Numbered from the stretch's first letter, positions 36,434 to 47,713 are shown. The stretch: DNA of 64,000 nucleotides from Brachypodium distachyon (GCF_000005505.3 NC_016133.3:39583237-39647236); one strand, 5' to 3'. The notes: generated by a model not told the origin, from the letters alone. Program-made: numbers and translations.

Positions 36434-36520
36434 GGTGACCGGCTCTGTCGACGCAGAAGACAAGGCCGACGTTGATGTAGACGCTGCCGCGGGCGGTCAT
36501 CGGCGAGCTCTCCTCTCGCG

Positions 36521-36539
36521 CCCCCTACCTGGCGTGCCA
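36521..36539 (-). other. Primer-binding site of A2
   Basis: On the minus strand TGGCACGCCAGGTAGGGGG lies two bases after the 5' LTR. C1's version is TGGCGCACCAGGTAGGGG. The complement ends in a tRNA-like CCA; the isoacceptor is not assigned. Confidence 0.65.
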
Positions 36540-36541
36540 GA

Positions 36542-36812
36542 TGTCATCGCACGGGGCTCCGACACCGGGGGCGTGCTGGCACACCCCCTTTCAGGTTTGG
36601 CGGGGGCGTTGGGGATCGCTCCGGCGATCGCCGGCGTGGCCGATGGCATACGTAACCTGCAAAGAGGTGCACCCAGAATGCACAGAAGCTAGGAACACAT
36701 GCACGCACGTTTTACCCAGGTTCGGGCCACCCGGAGGTGTAAAACCCTACGTCCTAGTTGTCTGAGCTTGTATTACTGAGAAAACAACCGATTACAGGGT
36801 TCTCGGGGAGGG
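36542..36812 (-). repeat. A2 5' LTR, inner piece
   Basis: It matches the first 271 bp of 23453-24436 and stops at ...CGGGGAGG, exactly where 46103 takes up with GACCCCGAGGTGATC. A3 sits between the two pieces. Confidence 0.85.
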
Positions 36813-36945
36813 CTACTTTCACGCGCATCTCCCGCCTCTTCTGGTCCTTGGCGGCTGCCACTTTGAGTGCCGCCTCGGTCTTGCTGGTCGCAGGCTTCTT
36901 CGAAGACTGGACCTCCTTCCCCTTTCTGGTGGTGGGGGGCGCCAT
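36813..36945 (-). pseudogene. Antisense-gene first-exon fragment at the left end of A3
   Basis: The start codon is at 36943-36945 (MAPPTTRKGKEVQSSKKP). Forty-odd basic residues follow before the frame meets the A2 LTR at 36812. The same segment (about 94 bp) recurs at 45454-45547. The upstream TATA motif is CATAAAG (37048-37054), so the promoter may be weakened. Confidence 0.7.
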
Positions 36946-37332
36946 GAGGAGCGAGGGTGGAGGCTGGCAAGAGCGCAGGGATGCGAGATGCGGAAGAGGA
37001 TGAAGGCGAAAGGGCAAAGTGTTGCTCCCCGTTGCCAACAGTGGAAGCTTTATGACGCCCGGTCGTTTGGTAACGGCCGGTTCCGTACCCTACGGGTGCG
37101 CGGGGATAACTCCTAATCACTGGGAGTAATGCGCGGAGTGGCCATAACTACCCCATTTAGGGGGGGATTAGGGCGGAAATCTCACGCCCACTACTCCGCT
37201 TTTGGCGGTGCCGTACACGAGGCAGCGAAGGGGCGCGGGCCCGCAACTGATCGGGGCCCACGCGTCGGTTAAGGGCGTAGCCCGGCAACCGGCTAGGAAG
37301 AGACCCTTCCGGGGACAGGTGATGCCGGCCCA

Positions 37333-37346
37333 CGCCCGGGGGCTAC
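37333..37346 (+). other. Polypurine tract before the first A3 LTR
   Basis: GCCCGGGGGCTAC directly precedes the TGTCG of the LTR, so this LTR was originally a 3' LTR. Confidence 0.7.
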
Positions 37347-38069
37347 TGTCGCACCAGTGGCACCCGGGGTACCACCGCTGCACGACGCGTGGCCCCCTCC
37401 CCCGGGTTCCCAGGAACGTCTCATCCCGGGGAGCGCCAACGAGCTTCCCGGCAAGCTACCAGCCCCGAAATGGGCTAGCGGGGCCTCCCGGAGTATTCCC
37501 GATTAGGCACCTCCCGGGAAGCTACTTCCCGGGAGGAGGTTCCCGGGTGCGCTGGGCCCGGGTGCTTCCCGGGCCGACTTGCGGGGACTGGAGGCTCCCG
37601 GACGCGTGCCCCCGCCTCGGGGCGTGGGGCCTGCTGGACAGCGCCACACGGGCGCGTGGCGAGCGCGGAACGTGCGGTCCCACCAAGGCAAGGAGTAAGG
37701 TGCGCGGCTCAGTAAACGAGTCGACTGACGGGTAGTTACCCGTCGGGTCGAAGGAACAGTGGTTGTCCAATTCTACCCTAGGGACTTAGGCCCTAGCAGC
37801 AGAGGTGGCACCCATGCATGCCACCAACTCACCAGGGAGAGTCGCATGCCTCCCCGCTGGACACTTGTAGCCCATGCACCGTGGCACATCTGGCATCCCC
37901 TTGTGTATAAAAGAAGGACCCATGCCAACGGTCTGGAAGGGGGGGGCTTGACAGGTTAGTCAGTTGGTCAGTTAATTGGTTCGGACGAAGTTCGCTCGAT
38001 AGATGCTTAGTGGCTCCAGCAGGCAGCCAGCAGAGAGCAGTAAGGAGTGCCTAGCCACTGAGAGAAAGC
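37347..38069 (+). repeat. A3 first LTR, 3'-truncated
   Basis: It starts TGTCGCACCAGTGG; TATA box at 37906-37912. It is nearly identical to 45548-45815 over their shared part. It ends in CTGAGAGAAAGC and passes straight into gag, with the AGAAAG motif as possible microhomology. Confidence 0.82.
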
Positions 38070-39361
38070 AAGTCCTCGCTGCGGACTCGGGGGCTCCGGC
38101 CGCGAGGCCCACGAAGAAGGCCTCGCCGGGGGGAGAGTCTGGCGGGAAGCAGGGCGACACGTCCCACTGTCCTATCCACAACAACTCCACCCACGACGCA
38201 CTGAGTTGCCGCGTCCTGCAAGGGATCAAGCAGCGGCGGGAGCAGCGCCACGAGGAGCGCCGCGCCGCCGGCGCCTGCTTCAATTGTGGTGACATCGGGC
38301 ATCTCTCCCGAGATTGCCCGAACGACCCCGGGGCGGGTCCGAGGCCGGCCGGCAGGGGTGCCGGTAGGGTCGAATCCCAAGGAGGGCGCAGCCAGCCCCT
38401 CGCTGTGCGGGAACGCCCTCCTCGCGGGTGCGACAGGGTGCGCGCCGAGAAGCAACGTGAGTCCGACCGTTCCGGCGGCGACGAGCCGTGCTTCCAGGAG
38501 CCTCGTGGCATCGCCTGTATCCATGGGGGATCTTACGCCCTCCCATCCCACGCCGCGGTGAAGCGCCTCACCCGCGATGTGTGCGCGCTTTTGCCGGATG
38601 CGGAGCCGCAACAGCCGCTGAGGTGGTCGCACGTGCCGATCACCATCAGCGCCGACGACCACCCGGTGCGACAATTGGGTTCCGGAGTAATACCCTTCGT
38701 CGTCTCGCCGATCATTAGCAATATGATGGTGACCAAGGTCCTGGTGGACAACGGAGCGGGGCTTAACCTCCTGTCTGCCAGGCTGGTGGAAAAGCTCCAG
38801 CTGCTGATGGAGCAGCTGAAGCCCACCGAACCGTTCCGGGGGGTGAACCCCGGGATCGTGCGCCCGCTGGGACGCATCACACTGCCGGTCACCTTCGGGT
38901 CCCGGGAAGCCTTCAGGACCGAGCACATAGTGTTCGATGTGGCGCATACCCCGTTGCCCTACAACGGGATCCTTGGCCGTCCGGCGCTGATCAAATTTAT
39001 GGCGGCTACGCATTGCCCCTACGGCGTGATGAAGATCCCGTCCGTTTATGGAGTCCTCTCCATCGGGTGTGATCTCAAAGATGCTACTTGGTGCGTTGGC
39101 GAGGTCGTTCGGGCCGCTGCTGCAGCTGACGCCAGCGACGAAGGTGTTGTCGAGGACGACGCCCTGCCGAGTGACACCCCGGCAACGAAGAAGGCTCGCG
39201 CCACCCCGCAAGGGCTAGCCGGAGGAGGTGCGGGCTCGAGCGCGCGTCCCGGCAAGGGGCGGGGGCTCCGGGAGGAGGCCGCCAAAGTGAAGAAGTTGCC
39301 CCTCCAAGCCTGCGACAAGGAGCGCACCGTTACCTTCGGTGCGAACCTGACCGCCGAATAG
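38070..39361 (+). pseudogene. A3 gag knuckle and protease, open frame ending at the conserved TAG
   Basis: The frame is open from the LTR junction. It shows the C-x2-H...H-x4-C cluster (CPIHNNSTHDALSC), a CCHC knuckle (CFNCGDIGHLSRDC at about 38274-38315) and a retropepsin-like domain with VLVDNGAGLNLLSARL and NGILGRPALIKFM. It ends at TAG 39359-39361 (GAA TAG GAA). RT follows in the same frame. The Gag N-terminal two thirds are missing through deletion, so no full Gag can be made. Confidence 0.75.
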
Positions 39362-42300
39362 GAACGCGCCCTCATCACCTTCCTCCGGGAAAATGCCGAC
39401 GTGTTCGCCTGGGAACCGTCGGACCTTCCCGGAGTCCCCAGGGAGGTGATTGAGCATCGGCTCGCGGTGCGCCCGGACGCGCACCCCGTCAAGCAGAAGA
39501 TCCGGCGGCAGCCACAAGAGCGGAAAGATTTCATCAAGCAAGACATGGGCAAGCTCAGGGCTGCCGGGGCGATCAGGGAAGTTTTGTACCCCACTTGGCT
39601 GCTAACCCTGTAGTGGTGCCCAAAGCGGGGAATAAGCTCCGGATGTGCATGGATTTTACCGATCTTAATCGTGCATGCCCCAAGGATCCCTTCCCTGTAT
39701 CCCGTATCGACCAGATAGTTGATTCTACCGCTGGTTGTGACCTGTTGAGTTTTTTGGATGCTTTCTCCGGCTACCATCAAATCAAGATGGCGGTCGAGGA
39801 TGAGGAAAAGACAGCGTTTATCACCCCGGTTGGCTGCTACTGCAATACATGCATGCCTTTCGGGTTGAAGAACGCGGGCTCCACATTCCAGCACGCCTTG
39901 CGAGAATGTTTGGGGCCCCAGCTAGGCCGCAACGCGGAGGCCTACATGGATGACATCGTCATCAAATCGAAGCGTAGGGACTCCCTGATTGATGACCTGC
40001 GGGAGACATTTGACAACCTCCGCAAGATCAAGCTCAGACTGAACCCGGATAAGTGCACCTTCGGTGTCAACTCCGGGCAGCTTCTGGGTTTCTCGGTTTC
40101 ACACCGGGGGATACAGGCCAACCCGACCAAAATAGAAGCCATCGAGAAGATGGAGGCCCCCCGCAAGGTGAAAGATGTCCAGCGCCTCAACGGCTGCGTT
40201 GCGGCGCTTGGACGCTTCATCTCCAGGCTGGGCGAGCGTGTCCTGCCTTTCTTCCGGGTAATGAAGAAGAAGGGTCCAGTCGACTGGACTGTCGAGGCCG
40301 AGGCGGCGCTCCAGGAACTCAAGAGATACCTGAGGTCGCCGCCCATCCTCGTCGTCCCCAAGTTGGGCGAGCCGCTGCTACTCTACCTAGCGGCGACTGA
40401 CCAGGTGGTCAGCTCGGTGCTGGTTGCCGAGAGGGAGGAAGACGTCCCGGGGATTGGGGCTGCGGGGCAGGTGGCTGAGCAGCCTCCGGCAACCACCACA
40501 AGCCCAGGGACCACCCCAGAGCCGGCAATCTCGGCGCCGCGGAAGCGGTTGGTGCAGCGACCAGTGTACTTCGTCAGTACGGTGTTGCGCGATGCGCGGA
40601 CAAGATACCCGCAAGTACAGAAGCTCCTTGTGGGGATTCTCCTTGCGTCCCGCAAGTTGCGCCACTACTTCCAGGCGCACCGCGTCACGGTGGTGTCCGG
40701 GTTCTGCCTCGGGAAGACCCTCACCAACCGTGAAGCCACCGGGAGAGTGGCCGAATGGAGGATGGAGCTGTCGAAGTTCGACCTCCACTTCGCCAACTCC
40801 AAAAGCATCAAGAGCACGGCCCTGGCGGACTTCATCGCGGAGTGGACGTCCACGGGCGTAGAAGAAAGTGAGTCGGAGACCGGCCTTCCCGACAAGCTGG
40901 ACGAGGGCCCCTGGGTCCTCTACTTCGACGGTGCGTTCGGTCTCCAGGGAGCGGGAGCCGGGGTCGTCATCGAGTCACCCACAGGGGACCAGCTGCGGTT
41001 CGCCGTCCAACTCGACTTCGCTAACTCCACCAACAACACGGCGGAGTACGAAGGCCTGCTTGCTGGGCTGCGGGCAGCAATCGCCCTCGACATTAAGCGC
41101 CTCGTTGTTCGCGGTGATTCCCAGCTTGTGATCAACCAGGTGAACAAGGACTACGATTGCCCTCAAATGGCGCCGTACGTGGAAGAGATCCGCAAGCTGG
41201 AACGGAAGTTCAAGGGTTTGCGCTTCGAACACGTCAAGCGGAAGGACAACTTCGCTGCTGATGAGCTGGCCAAGATGGCAGCAGAGCGCCGGAAGCCTCC
41301 GGCGGGGGTGTTCTGTCAGAAGCAACTTGCTCCTTCAGTCACCCCCCAGACGGCTGCCGAGGACGCCCCTCCGGCAACCGAGGGAACCCCTGCAGCAGCA
41401 GGGGTCCATGCCGCTGATATGGCGGCATGCACGGGCAGAGAAATTCCTCCCTGGGCAGAAGAGATCGCCCGCTATCTGAAATGGGATGCCCTCCCGGAGG
41501 ATGATGACGCCGCGGAGCGCGTAGCGCGGCGAGCCAAGATGTACACCGTGATAGACGGCAGCGTCTACCGCAGGCGTGCGAATGGTGTAAAACTCCTCTG
41601 CGTGCCGCAGGAGGAAGGGCGTGCACTGTTGGAGGACATACATCGAGGCACATGTTCACACCATGTGGCCTCCCGGGCTTTAGCCGGCAAGGCTTTCCGG
41701 CATGGTTTTTACTGGCCCACGGCCCTGGCCGACGCAGAGCGGATGGTGAGGACGTGCGAAGCGTGCTAGTTCCACTCGAAGAAGAGCAACCAACCAGCCC
41801 AGGCCCTGCATGCCATCCCGTCCTCATGGCCGTTCGCGGTCTGGGGGCTAGACATCGTCGGCAAGCTACCAAGGGCAGTTGGCGGTTACGAATACTTGTT
41901 TGTGGCCGTCGACAAGTTCTCCAAATGGGTGGAGGTGGAACCAGTGCGCAAGGTGACCGCCCAGGCGGCCATCAAGTTCCTTAAGGGCATTGTGTGCCGG
42001 TTCGGGGTTCCCAACAGCATCATCACCGATAACGGCACGCAATTCACGAGCGCAGCGTTTCGCGCCTACTGCGAAGACATGGGCACTAAGTTGCGCTTCG
42101 CGTCCATCGCTCACCCGAGGAGCAACGGACAAGCGGAGCGAGCCAACGCAGAGGTTCTGCGGGGGCTCAAGACGAGAACCTTTGACAAGCTCAAAGGCCA
42201 CGGGAAGCACTGGGTCGAAGAACTCCAGCCCGTGCTGTGGTCCGTCCGGACCACACCTAGTCGGGCAACGGGCGAAACTCCTTTCGCCCTTGTCTACGGG

Positions 42301-42687
42301 GCAGAAGCAGTGCTGCCCCTCGAGCTCAAGTACGAATCTCCCCGAGTACGCGCGTACGGCGACGCCAGCCAACACGAGCAAAGGGTCGACGATCTAAACT
42401 TCATCGAAGAGCTTCGGTGCCGGGCTGCTGTGCAAGCCGCGCGCTACCAGCAGGGACTCCGTCGTTATCATGACAGACGAGTCCGTCCCCGGGGGCTCGA
42501 GAACGGAGACCTTGTCTTGCGTCGGATACAAGGAACGAAGGCCGGGAACAAGTTGACTCCGAAATGGGAGGGCCCCTTCCGGGTAGTGCAGGTGACCAGG
42601 CTGGGGGCTGTCCGCCTGGAAACCGAAGACGGCCTGCCGGTGCCCAATAGTTGGAATATTGAACACTTGCGCAAGTTCTACCCGTGA
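39362..42687 (+). pseudogene. A3 pol: RT, dual RNase H, integrase; two point lesions
   Basis: This is the best-preserved pol here. RT starts FLRENADVFAWEPSDLPG; a 1-bp loss near 39600 shifts the frame, then 39595-41769 is open. Motifs: RMCMDFTDLNRAC, LDAFSGYHQIKM, CMPFGLKNAGSTF, catalytic YMDDIVIKSKR at about 39946. A first RNase H-like region (about 40365-40860) precedes an archaeal-type one with LYFDGAF, NTAEYEGL, RGDSQLVINQ and NFAADELA, giving the D-E-D-D set. Integrase has the HHCC finger (GTCSHHVASRALAG...RTCEAC), one nonsense TAG at 41767-41769 where A2 has Gln, then WGLDIVG, ITDNGTQF and NGQAERANAEVL for the DDE triad. It ends SWNIEHLRKFYP. Two small changes alone disrupt it, which suggests recent insertion. 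Confidence 0.82.
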
Positions 42688-45009
42688 AGCGGCGGAGGCC
42701 GACCCTCAGGTGATGCCTCTGATGCATACCTCTCGAACTAGTGTAACCGGGCAGCCCCCGTGTGTAAACCGCTAGTTAACTGTGAATAAAGATAGGTGTT
42801 TCACCCCTGAGCTTTGTTCTTGCCTTGTTCATTTGCTTGTTTTCCCCCTCTTGCCTCCTGCTTTAAGTGCACAAAGGTGTCTTTCCCTACTTGGTTGTGA
42901 GAAAGGGGCTGCTGTGGCCCCGAAACGAAAACCCGTTGCCGGATCGTTCCGGCACTGGTCGTGCCGCTGGCGGGCTTCCCGCAACGTGCACCACTAGGCG
43001 TGCGGTTGCTCGGCCTCCCGCCGCCCGCACCGCGCAGTCGCTGCGCCCGGGAAGGAAACGCTCACATCCAAGTTTGGCATCGACCCCTTTGTGCCGGGGG
43101 CTGGGAGGAAGTAGGAGAAATGAGATTTATCTGATTTACCTGTGTTACCGGTTTTCATAAGTTTCGAAATTTTTTCAGCACCTCGGATCTGGTAAGAGTC
43201 TAACCTGCAGGAAAGGGAGGAATCTTGTACACTGTGGTGCCCGTGAGCTGCCCACGGGATGCACCATACACCGGTGCCTTGTGGTGCGGGAAGACCGCAA
43301 CACAAGGAGTTCACCGCACTCCGAGGCTTCTGGGTTGTCGGCTGGCCGCCGCGTGTGCCGTGGTTACCCGGTAAGCATGGCGGCGGAAATGGCGCCGCGT
43401 TCGGGGAAAAGGCGCCACGGTGCCGCGCGGATCCGTCGCGCGCGGTGGCAAGCCCCCCCACGTGCCTATAAAAGGCGCGCCCCAATCATGGAATTGCTCA
43501 GAGCGAAGCCGGGTTCGGGGCCGTGAAAGCAGGTGGTGCGACGGAGGCGCGGAGGTGGTGCTTCCCGCCGGCGCCTAGCGCCGGCGGATGCGCCGGCATC
43601 ACGCCCCTGCCGCACCACCCCATTGAGCCCACTTCGAGGGGCGCCGCAGAGGCACGGGGGTAGTGCGTGTCGTCGGTGTCCCGCGTCGACAGGTGCACTG
43701 CCGTTGTGCCCCTGCTGCGCTTCCTCAAAGGGGCGGTTCCGGGGCGAGGGTCGCCGCGGAGGCACGGTGGCGGTGCGTCCCGTCCGCGTCCGGCGCCGAC
43801 GGGGTGCATTGCCACAGCGCCCTTGTCGCCCCCTCCGTAGGACACCTCCGCAAGGAGCAGGGTCGACCGCGGAGACTCTACGGTCGTGCGTGCCGTCCGT
43901 GCCTTGTGCCGGCGGGTGCACTACCACAGAGACCCGGCCGCATTCCCTTTGAGAGAGTCTTCTACGGGCGCGGGTCGTTGCGAGGACGCTGTGATGGCGC
44001 CGGTGCCGGCGCTCGTCGCTCGTTCCGGCCCATCACCGCGGCCCTCGAGCAGTTTAGCTCCCGGGTAACAAGGGTCGTCGCATCCCTTGGGGTGAGTCCC
44101 CTAGAGAAAACCCAGGTCTCCCCAGTTGCGGGGGCTGTCGCTCGAAGGCTATAACTTCCTCGGCACCCGTACCCGCCGTTCGGGGTGTGGCGAAGCCGGC
44201 GCCGAGGACGTTATAGCCGTCTCGCGGCTGCTCCCGGAGCGGAGCCCTCCTAAGCCAGGGTTCGTCCCTGAAGGCTAGGGTCCGCCCCTATGGGCGAGGG
44301 TTGCCGCGTGAGCGTGGTGGTAGCATCGTCGGCGGCGGTTGCCGCCGGCGGCGATCCTGCCCCCGTGTTCCTGCCGCATCCCTCCGAGATCGTTTCCCCT
44401 GAACAGGTACCCCGGATGGTTTCCTACTGAGGTGGCGCCCTGTCTGCACTCTACCGCAGAGCATCGCGGAACGTTGGACCAAACGGAAAGCTAAGTATCT
44501 GAACATGGACGCTGAATTCGCTAAGAGCTGAACGAAACTGAGCACTGCCCCGCTGGGTGCGGCCCCGGATCCCGCGCGTAGCCGGAGTGTTACAAGGGAC
44601 GCTTGGGGGGGGAGTGCGCTCCCCGTGTGGCTCCCGGGTCCGCCCTGGGAGGGCACGGCTCGGGGTGGCTACCCCGCAAGCGAAGTGGCTCCCCGCTACC
44701 GCTTGGCCCCAGGTCGGCACCGCGGGTCCGTCCCGGGTCCCTGGTCTGGTCAAGGGTGAGGCGTGCGCGAGTCCCCCCGCAACACAAGGCAAGACACACA
44801 CGGGCTATGGGAACCACCCCGCGAAGCGGCCTCGGGAATAAAGGACAAAAATTGAGCAAACTAACGAGCTTGATTGACTAGGTGTCGAGTGATTACATGG
44901 ACTAACCAAAAGATCATTGTCCAAACGGCGCTAAGCGCCATACTTGCAGGTAAAGCAAACAAGAAAGAGGTACAGGGGAAGCAACGAGTATAGCCAGGGG
45001 CCGCGGCAG
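42688..45009 (+). other. A3 spacer with tandem hairpins
   Basis: GC-rich, no shared frame. Foldback units lie at about 43532-43619, 43635-43726, 43743-43838 and 43858-43955. A particularly good one pairs 44147-44164 with 44201-44218 (17 of 18). An inner perfect palindrome CGCCGGCGCCTAGCGCCGGCG-like segment is at about 43566-43586. Confidence 0.62.
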
Positions 45010-45547
45010 CTAGCTGTCGTCGTCTTCGGCCGGGGGGTCGACGGGGGGTTCAGGCTCCGACTTCATCTGGTCGCAGGCACGGAAAACCACCCCCGACGAC
45101 ATCGCCTTCGCATTGTCGATGCGCGGGTAAAAGTAATGCCGGAAGAGCCCCACCGACGACATCACCCCCACGAACGCCTCGCAGAGGAACTGGAAGGTGG
45201 CGAGGAGGAAGAGCAAGGTGGGGTGGAGCTGAGCCACCTGCAGCTGATAGGACTCCATCAACGCGTGGAGGAACAGAGAGAAAGGCGGCACCATGCCGCA
45301 GAGGAGGAAGCGTGCGAACACCCGGAAGTCGTTATCCTGGTGATCGACGCCCGCCGGGAAGATCCGCGTCTCCCCGTGCTCGTTGAAGTTGGAGGCGACG
45401 GCGTGCCGGAGCTTCCCCAGCGCCTCGCCGTTGTAGCCGAGGCGGAAGAAGGCTACTTTCGCGCGCATCTCCCGCCTCTTCTGGTCCTTGGCGGCTGCCG
45501 CTTTGAGTGCCGCCTCGGTCTTGCTGGTCGCAGGCTTCTTCGAAGAG
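45010..45547 (-). pseudogene. A3 antisense gene fragment, PF04195-type
   Basis: It encodes the N-terminal basic region and about 130 residues of the PF04195-like domain (IFPAGVDHQDNDFRVFARFLL, QVAQLHPTLLFLLATFQFL, AFVGVMSSVGLFRHYFYP). The frame ends at 45010 in EDDDS, with PEPPVDPPAEDD resembling the tail of the A2 and A1 proteins, so the coiled coil and linker are deleted. The start is lost at the LTR junction 45547/45548. Confidence 0.7.
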
Positions 45548-46102
45548 GAGGTGGCACCCATGCATGCCACCAACTCACCAGGGAGAGTCGCATGCCTCCC
45601 CGCTGGACACTTGTAGCCCATGCACCGTGGCACATGTGGCATCCCCTTGTGTATAAAAGGAGGGCCCATGCCAACGGTCTGGAAGGGGGGGGGGTTGACA
45701 GGTTAGTCAGTTGGTCAGTTAATTGGTTCGGACGAAGTTCGCTCGATAGATGCTTAGTGGGTCCAGCAGGCAGCCAGCAGAGAGTGGTAAGGAGTGCCTA
45801 GCCACTGAGAGAAAGCCCGGGGGCTTGCCCGGCAACCTGTAAACATTTGGTCCGTAATCAATATCAGCTCAGACAGGCAGGACGTAGGGTTTTACACCTC
45901 CGGGTGGCCCAAACCTGGGTAAAAATCGTGCGTACGTCTGTTCTTAGACTAGCGTGTACCTCTAGCACTTTGCCTCACCGGCCCAGTAGGGCCTCGTCGG
46001 CCGTACCGGCGATCATCTGGTCTCCACCCCAGACGCCCCTACTGAACCTGAAAAGGGGGACGTGGCTGCACGCCCCCGGTGTCGGAGCACCGAGCGACGA
46101 CA
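45548..46102 (+). repeat. A3 second LTR, 5'-truncated
   Basis: It begins within the LTR at GAGGTGGCACCC, has a TATA box at 45652-45658 and the conserved GGTGGCCC..ACCTGGGTAAAAA box, and ends GCGACGACA. It is followed by the outer piece of the A2 LTR. Confidence 0.82.
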
Positions 46103-46627
46103 GACCCCGAGGTGATCTTTTTTGGGTAAGTGTTCCCTACTTTTCTCTGCCAATGCTAGAGGCTAACTGTGAGCTGATCGAGCCGAGCCGAACCGAACTG
46201 GGCTGAACCTTTTGACCGTTGGCGGGGGTCCTCCTTTTATAGCCAAGGGGATACCACAGGTGCCACGGTGCATGTATTACAAGGGGCGAGCAAGGAGCTT
46301 GACCAGCTCCTTCCCGGTGCGTTGGCATGCATGCATGAGCGCCAAACCAGCTGCTAGGGATCTAGGGCCTAAGAGAATAGGACCGGACAGCCACTGTTTG
46401 TCCGACAAGACGGATAACGCCCCTCCTGTCGGCTTATCGAGCGCGCCGTGCGCTTCACTCCTCGCCCTGGTGAGACTGCGCCCTAGGCGCCTTGCGCGCG
46501 CCCACGTGGCGCCGCTGCTCTGCTCGCCCGGCCCCACCCTCGTGGTGGGAGCCTGCGCCCGGGAACCCCTCCTCCCGGCAAGTGACTTCCTGGGAGGCGC
46601 CCAGGTGGGACTGCGCTCGGGAACCCC
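46103..46627 (-). repeat. A2 5' LTR, outer piece
   Basis: It continues the LTR interrupted at 36812 and matches about 23724-24248 of the 3' LTR. It ends abruptly at ...GGGAACCCCTC, joined to C1 gag. Confidence 0.82.
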
Positions 46628-47627
46628 TCAGGTTGAGCAACCAAGTCCTTGCTGACCTTGTCGTCGGCAGCGATCGCGTGCATGCAATGTGTAGGTCAGG
46701 AGAAAGTGCTTGGGGTTCACGGTCCCGTCGTACGTCCCGAGCGTCGGTGCTCGGAACTTGCGGGGCCATGTCACCCGGTGCAGCTCACGAGTGAACGCGG
46801 CGCAGCCATCATCGGCGCCCATGGGAGCATCTTCCTACTCCTCTGGGCGTTGCGCTCTGCCTCGCGCCGTCGCCAGCGCTGCAAGCGCTGGCGGAGGTCT
46901 TCCTGCTGGGCGTTTAGGACGCCTCGCGCGTCACCTGGCGTGACGGTCGGTGACGAGTCCGACTATCCCTCGGGATCCTCGCCTCCTTGCCCTACCGATG
47001 GTGAGGGTGCTCTCTGTGCCCCGAGATGCGGGGCGCGTCTCCGCATCCCGGGTTCTGTCCCCGGCCTGAACCGGCCGGGCCGCCCTCGCCTTGCGGCTGT
47101 TGGGCAGCGAGCGCGAGGAGCGCGTCCAGCTCCGCACTCCACGCCTCATGCGCCGGCGCGCCTTGCGGTGGCTCGTAGCGCACCATGACACGCGCGGCAA
47201 TGATACCTTCCACCGGGATTTGGGCGGGAGGCTTCCGGTTCTCCGACCGACTGCCCTCTACCATGTCACCCGATGCCCTCGGATGTGTGGGGCGAGACTC
47301 TGTTGGCGTCGCACGCGACGTGCTGTGGTCGTGGCGCAGCTGTCGCTGCGCGTCCTAAGCCCGCAAGGGGATTCGCTGGCTGGGGCGCGCGACGTTGTGG
47401 TCGCTTGCGCGGCTGGCTCCTGCGCTAGGCGCCGCAGGCCCCCTCAGCCGGTTGTCCGCTGACGGCCGAGGAGGTTGAGGTGGCAGCTGTGATTGTTGTT
47501 GCTGCCATGGAGGGGACCCCTGGTCCCCTTGTACTTGCAACGCGCGCGCGGCGTCGTGGGATCGACTGCGCATGGCGAGGGTGTCACGCAAGTCGACCCG
47601 GGGCTCGTCTGCCTTCTTGGGCGGCAT
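46628..47627 (-). pseudogene. C1 gag N-terminal part
   Basis: The start is MPPKKADEPRVDLRD at 47627, with a Gln/Pro-rich stretch up to about 47355. The gag domain begins in another frame at 46822: RVTWPRKFRAPTLGTYDGTVNPKHFLLTYT. About 270 bp of the domain is lost at 46627/46628. The continuation of this gag is at 23452 and below. Confidence 0.75.
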
Positions 47628-47713
47628 GGCAAGTTAGTCGTTGAGGATGTCATAGATGAAGAAGCCGGTGTTGAAGACGATGACGCCGGCGGTCATCCGA
47701 TACTCTCTGCACG

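Larger units (their letters stand above)
36813..46102 (+). mobile_element. A3: youngest-looking Tat-type element, rearranged
   Basis: It is inserted in the 5' LTR of A2. The order is unusual: antisense-gene start, purine tract and LTR (36813-38069), then gag knuckle, protease, RT, RNase H and integrase (38070-42687), spacer, antisense-gene middle (45010-45547), then an LTR lacking its first part (45548-46102). The first LTR lacks its last ~260 bp and the leader and gag N-terminus. GACCC after 46102 should be a target duplication; the left copy is missing. A tandem or recombined element with three deletions, or a mis-assembly, could produce this. Confidence 0.75.
23453..46627 (-). mobile_element. 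A2: near-full-length Tat-type element, split by A3
   Basis: 3' LTR 23453-24436, purine tract, antisense gene 24845-28324, spacer, integrase to gag (30489-36433, minus), primer-binding site 36521-36539, and 5' LTR in two pieces (36542-36812 and 46103-46627). The two pieces join without loss when A3 is removed. The 5' LTR lacks about 190 bp of its outer end and is joined to C1 gag at 46627/46628. GGATC before 23453 is the surviving target-site copy. Confidence 0.82.
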
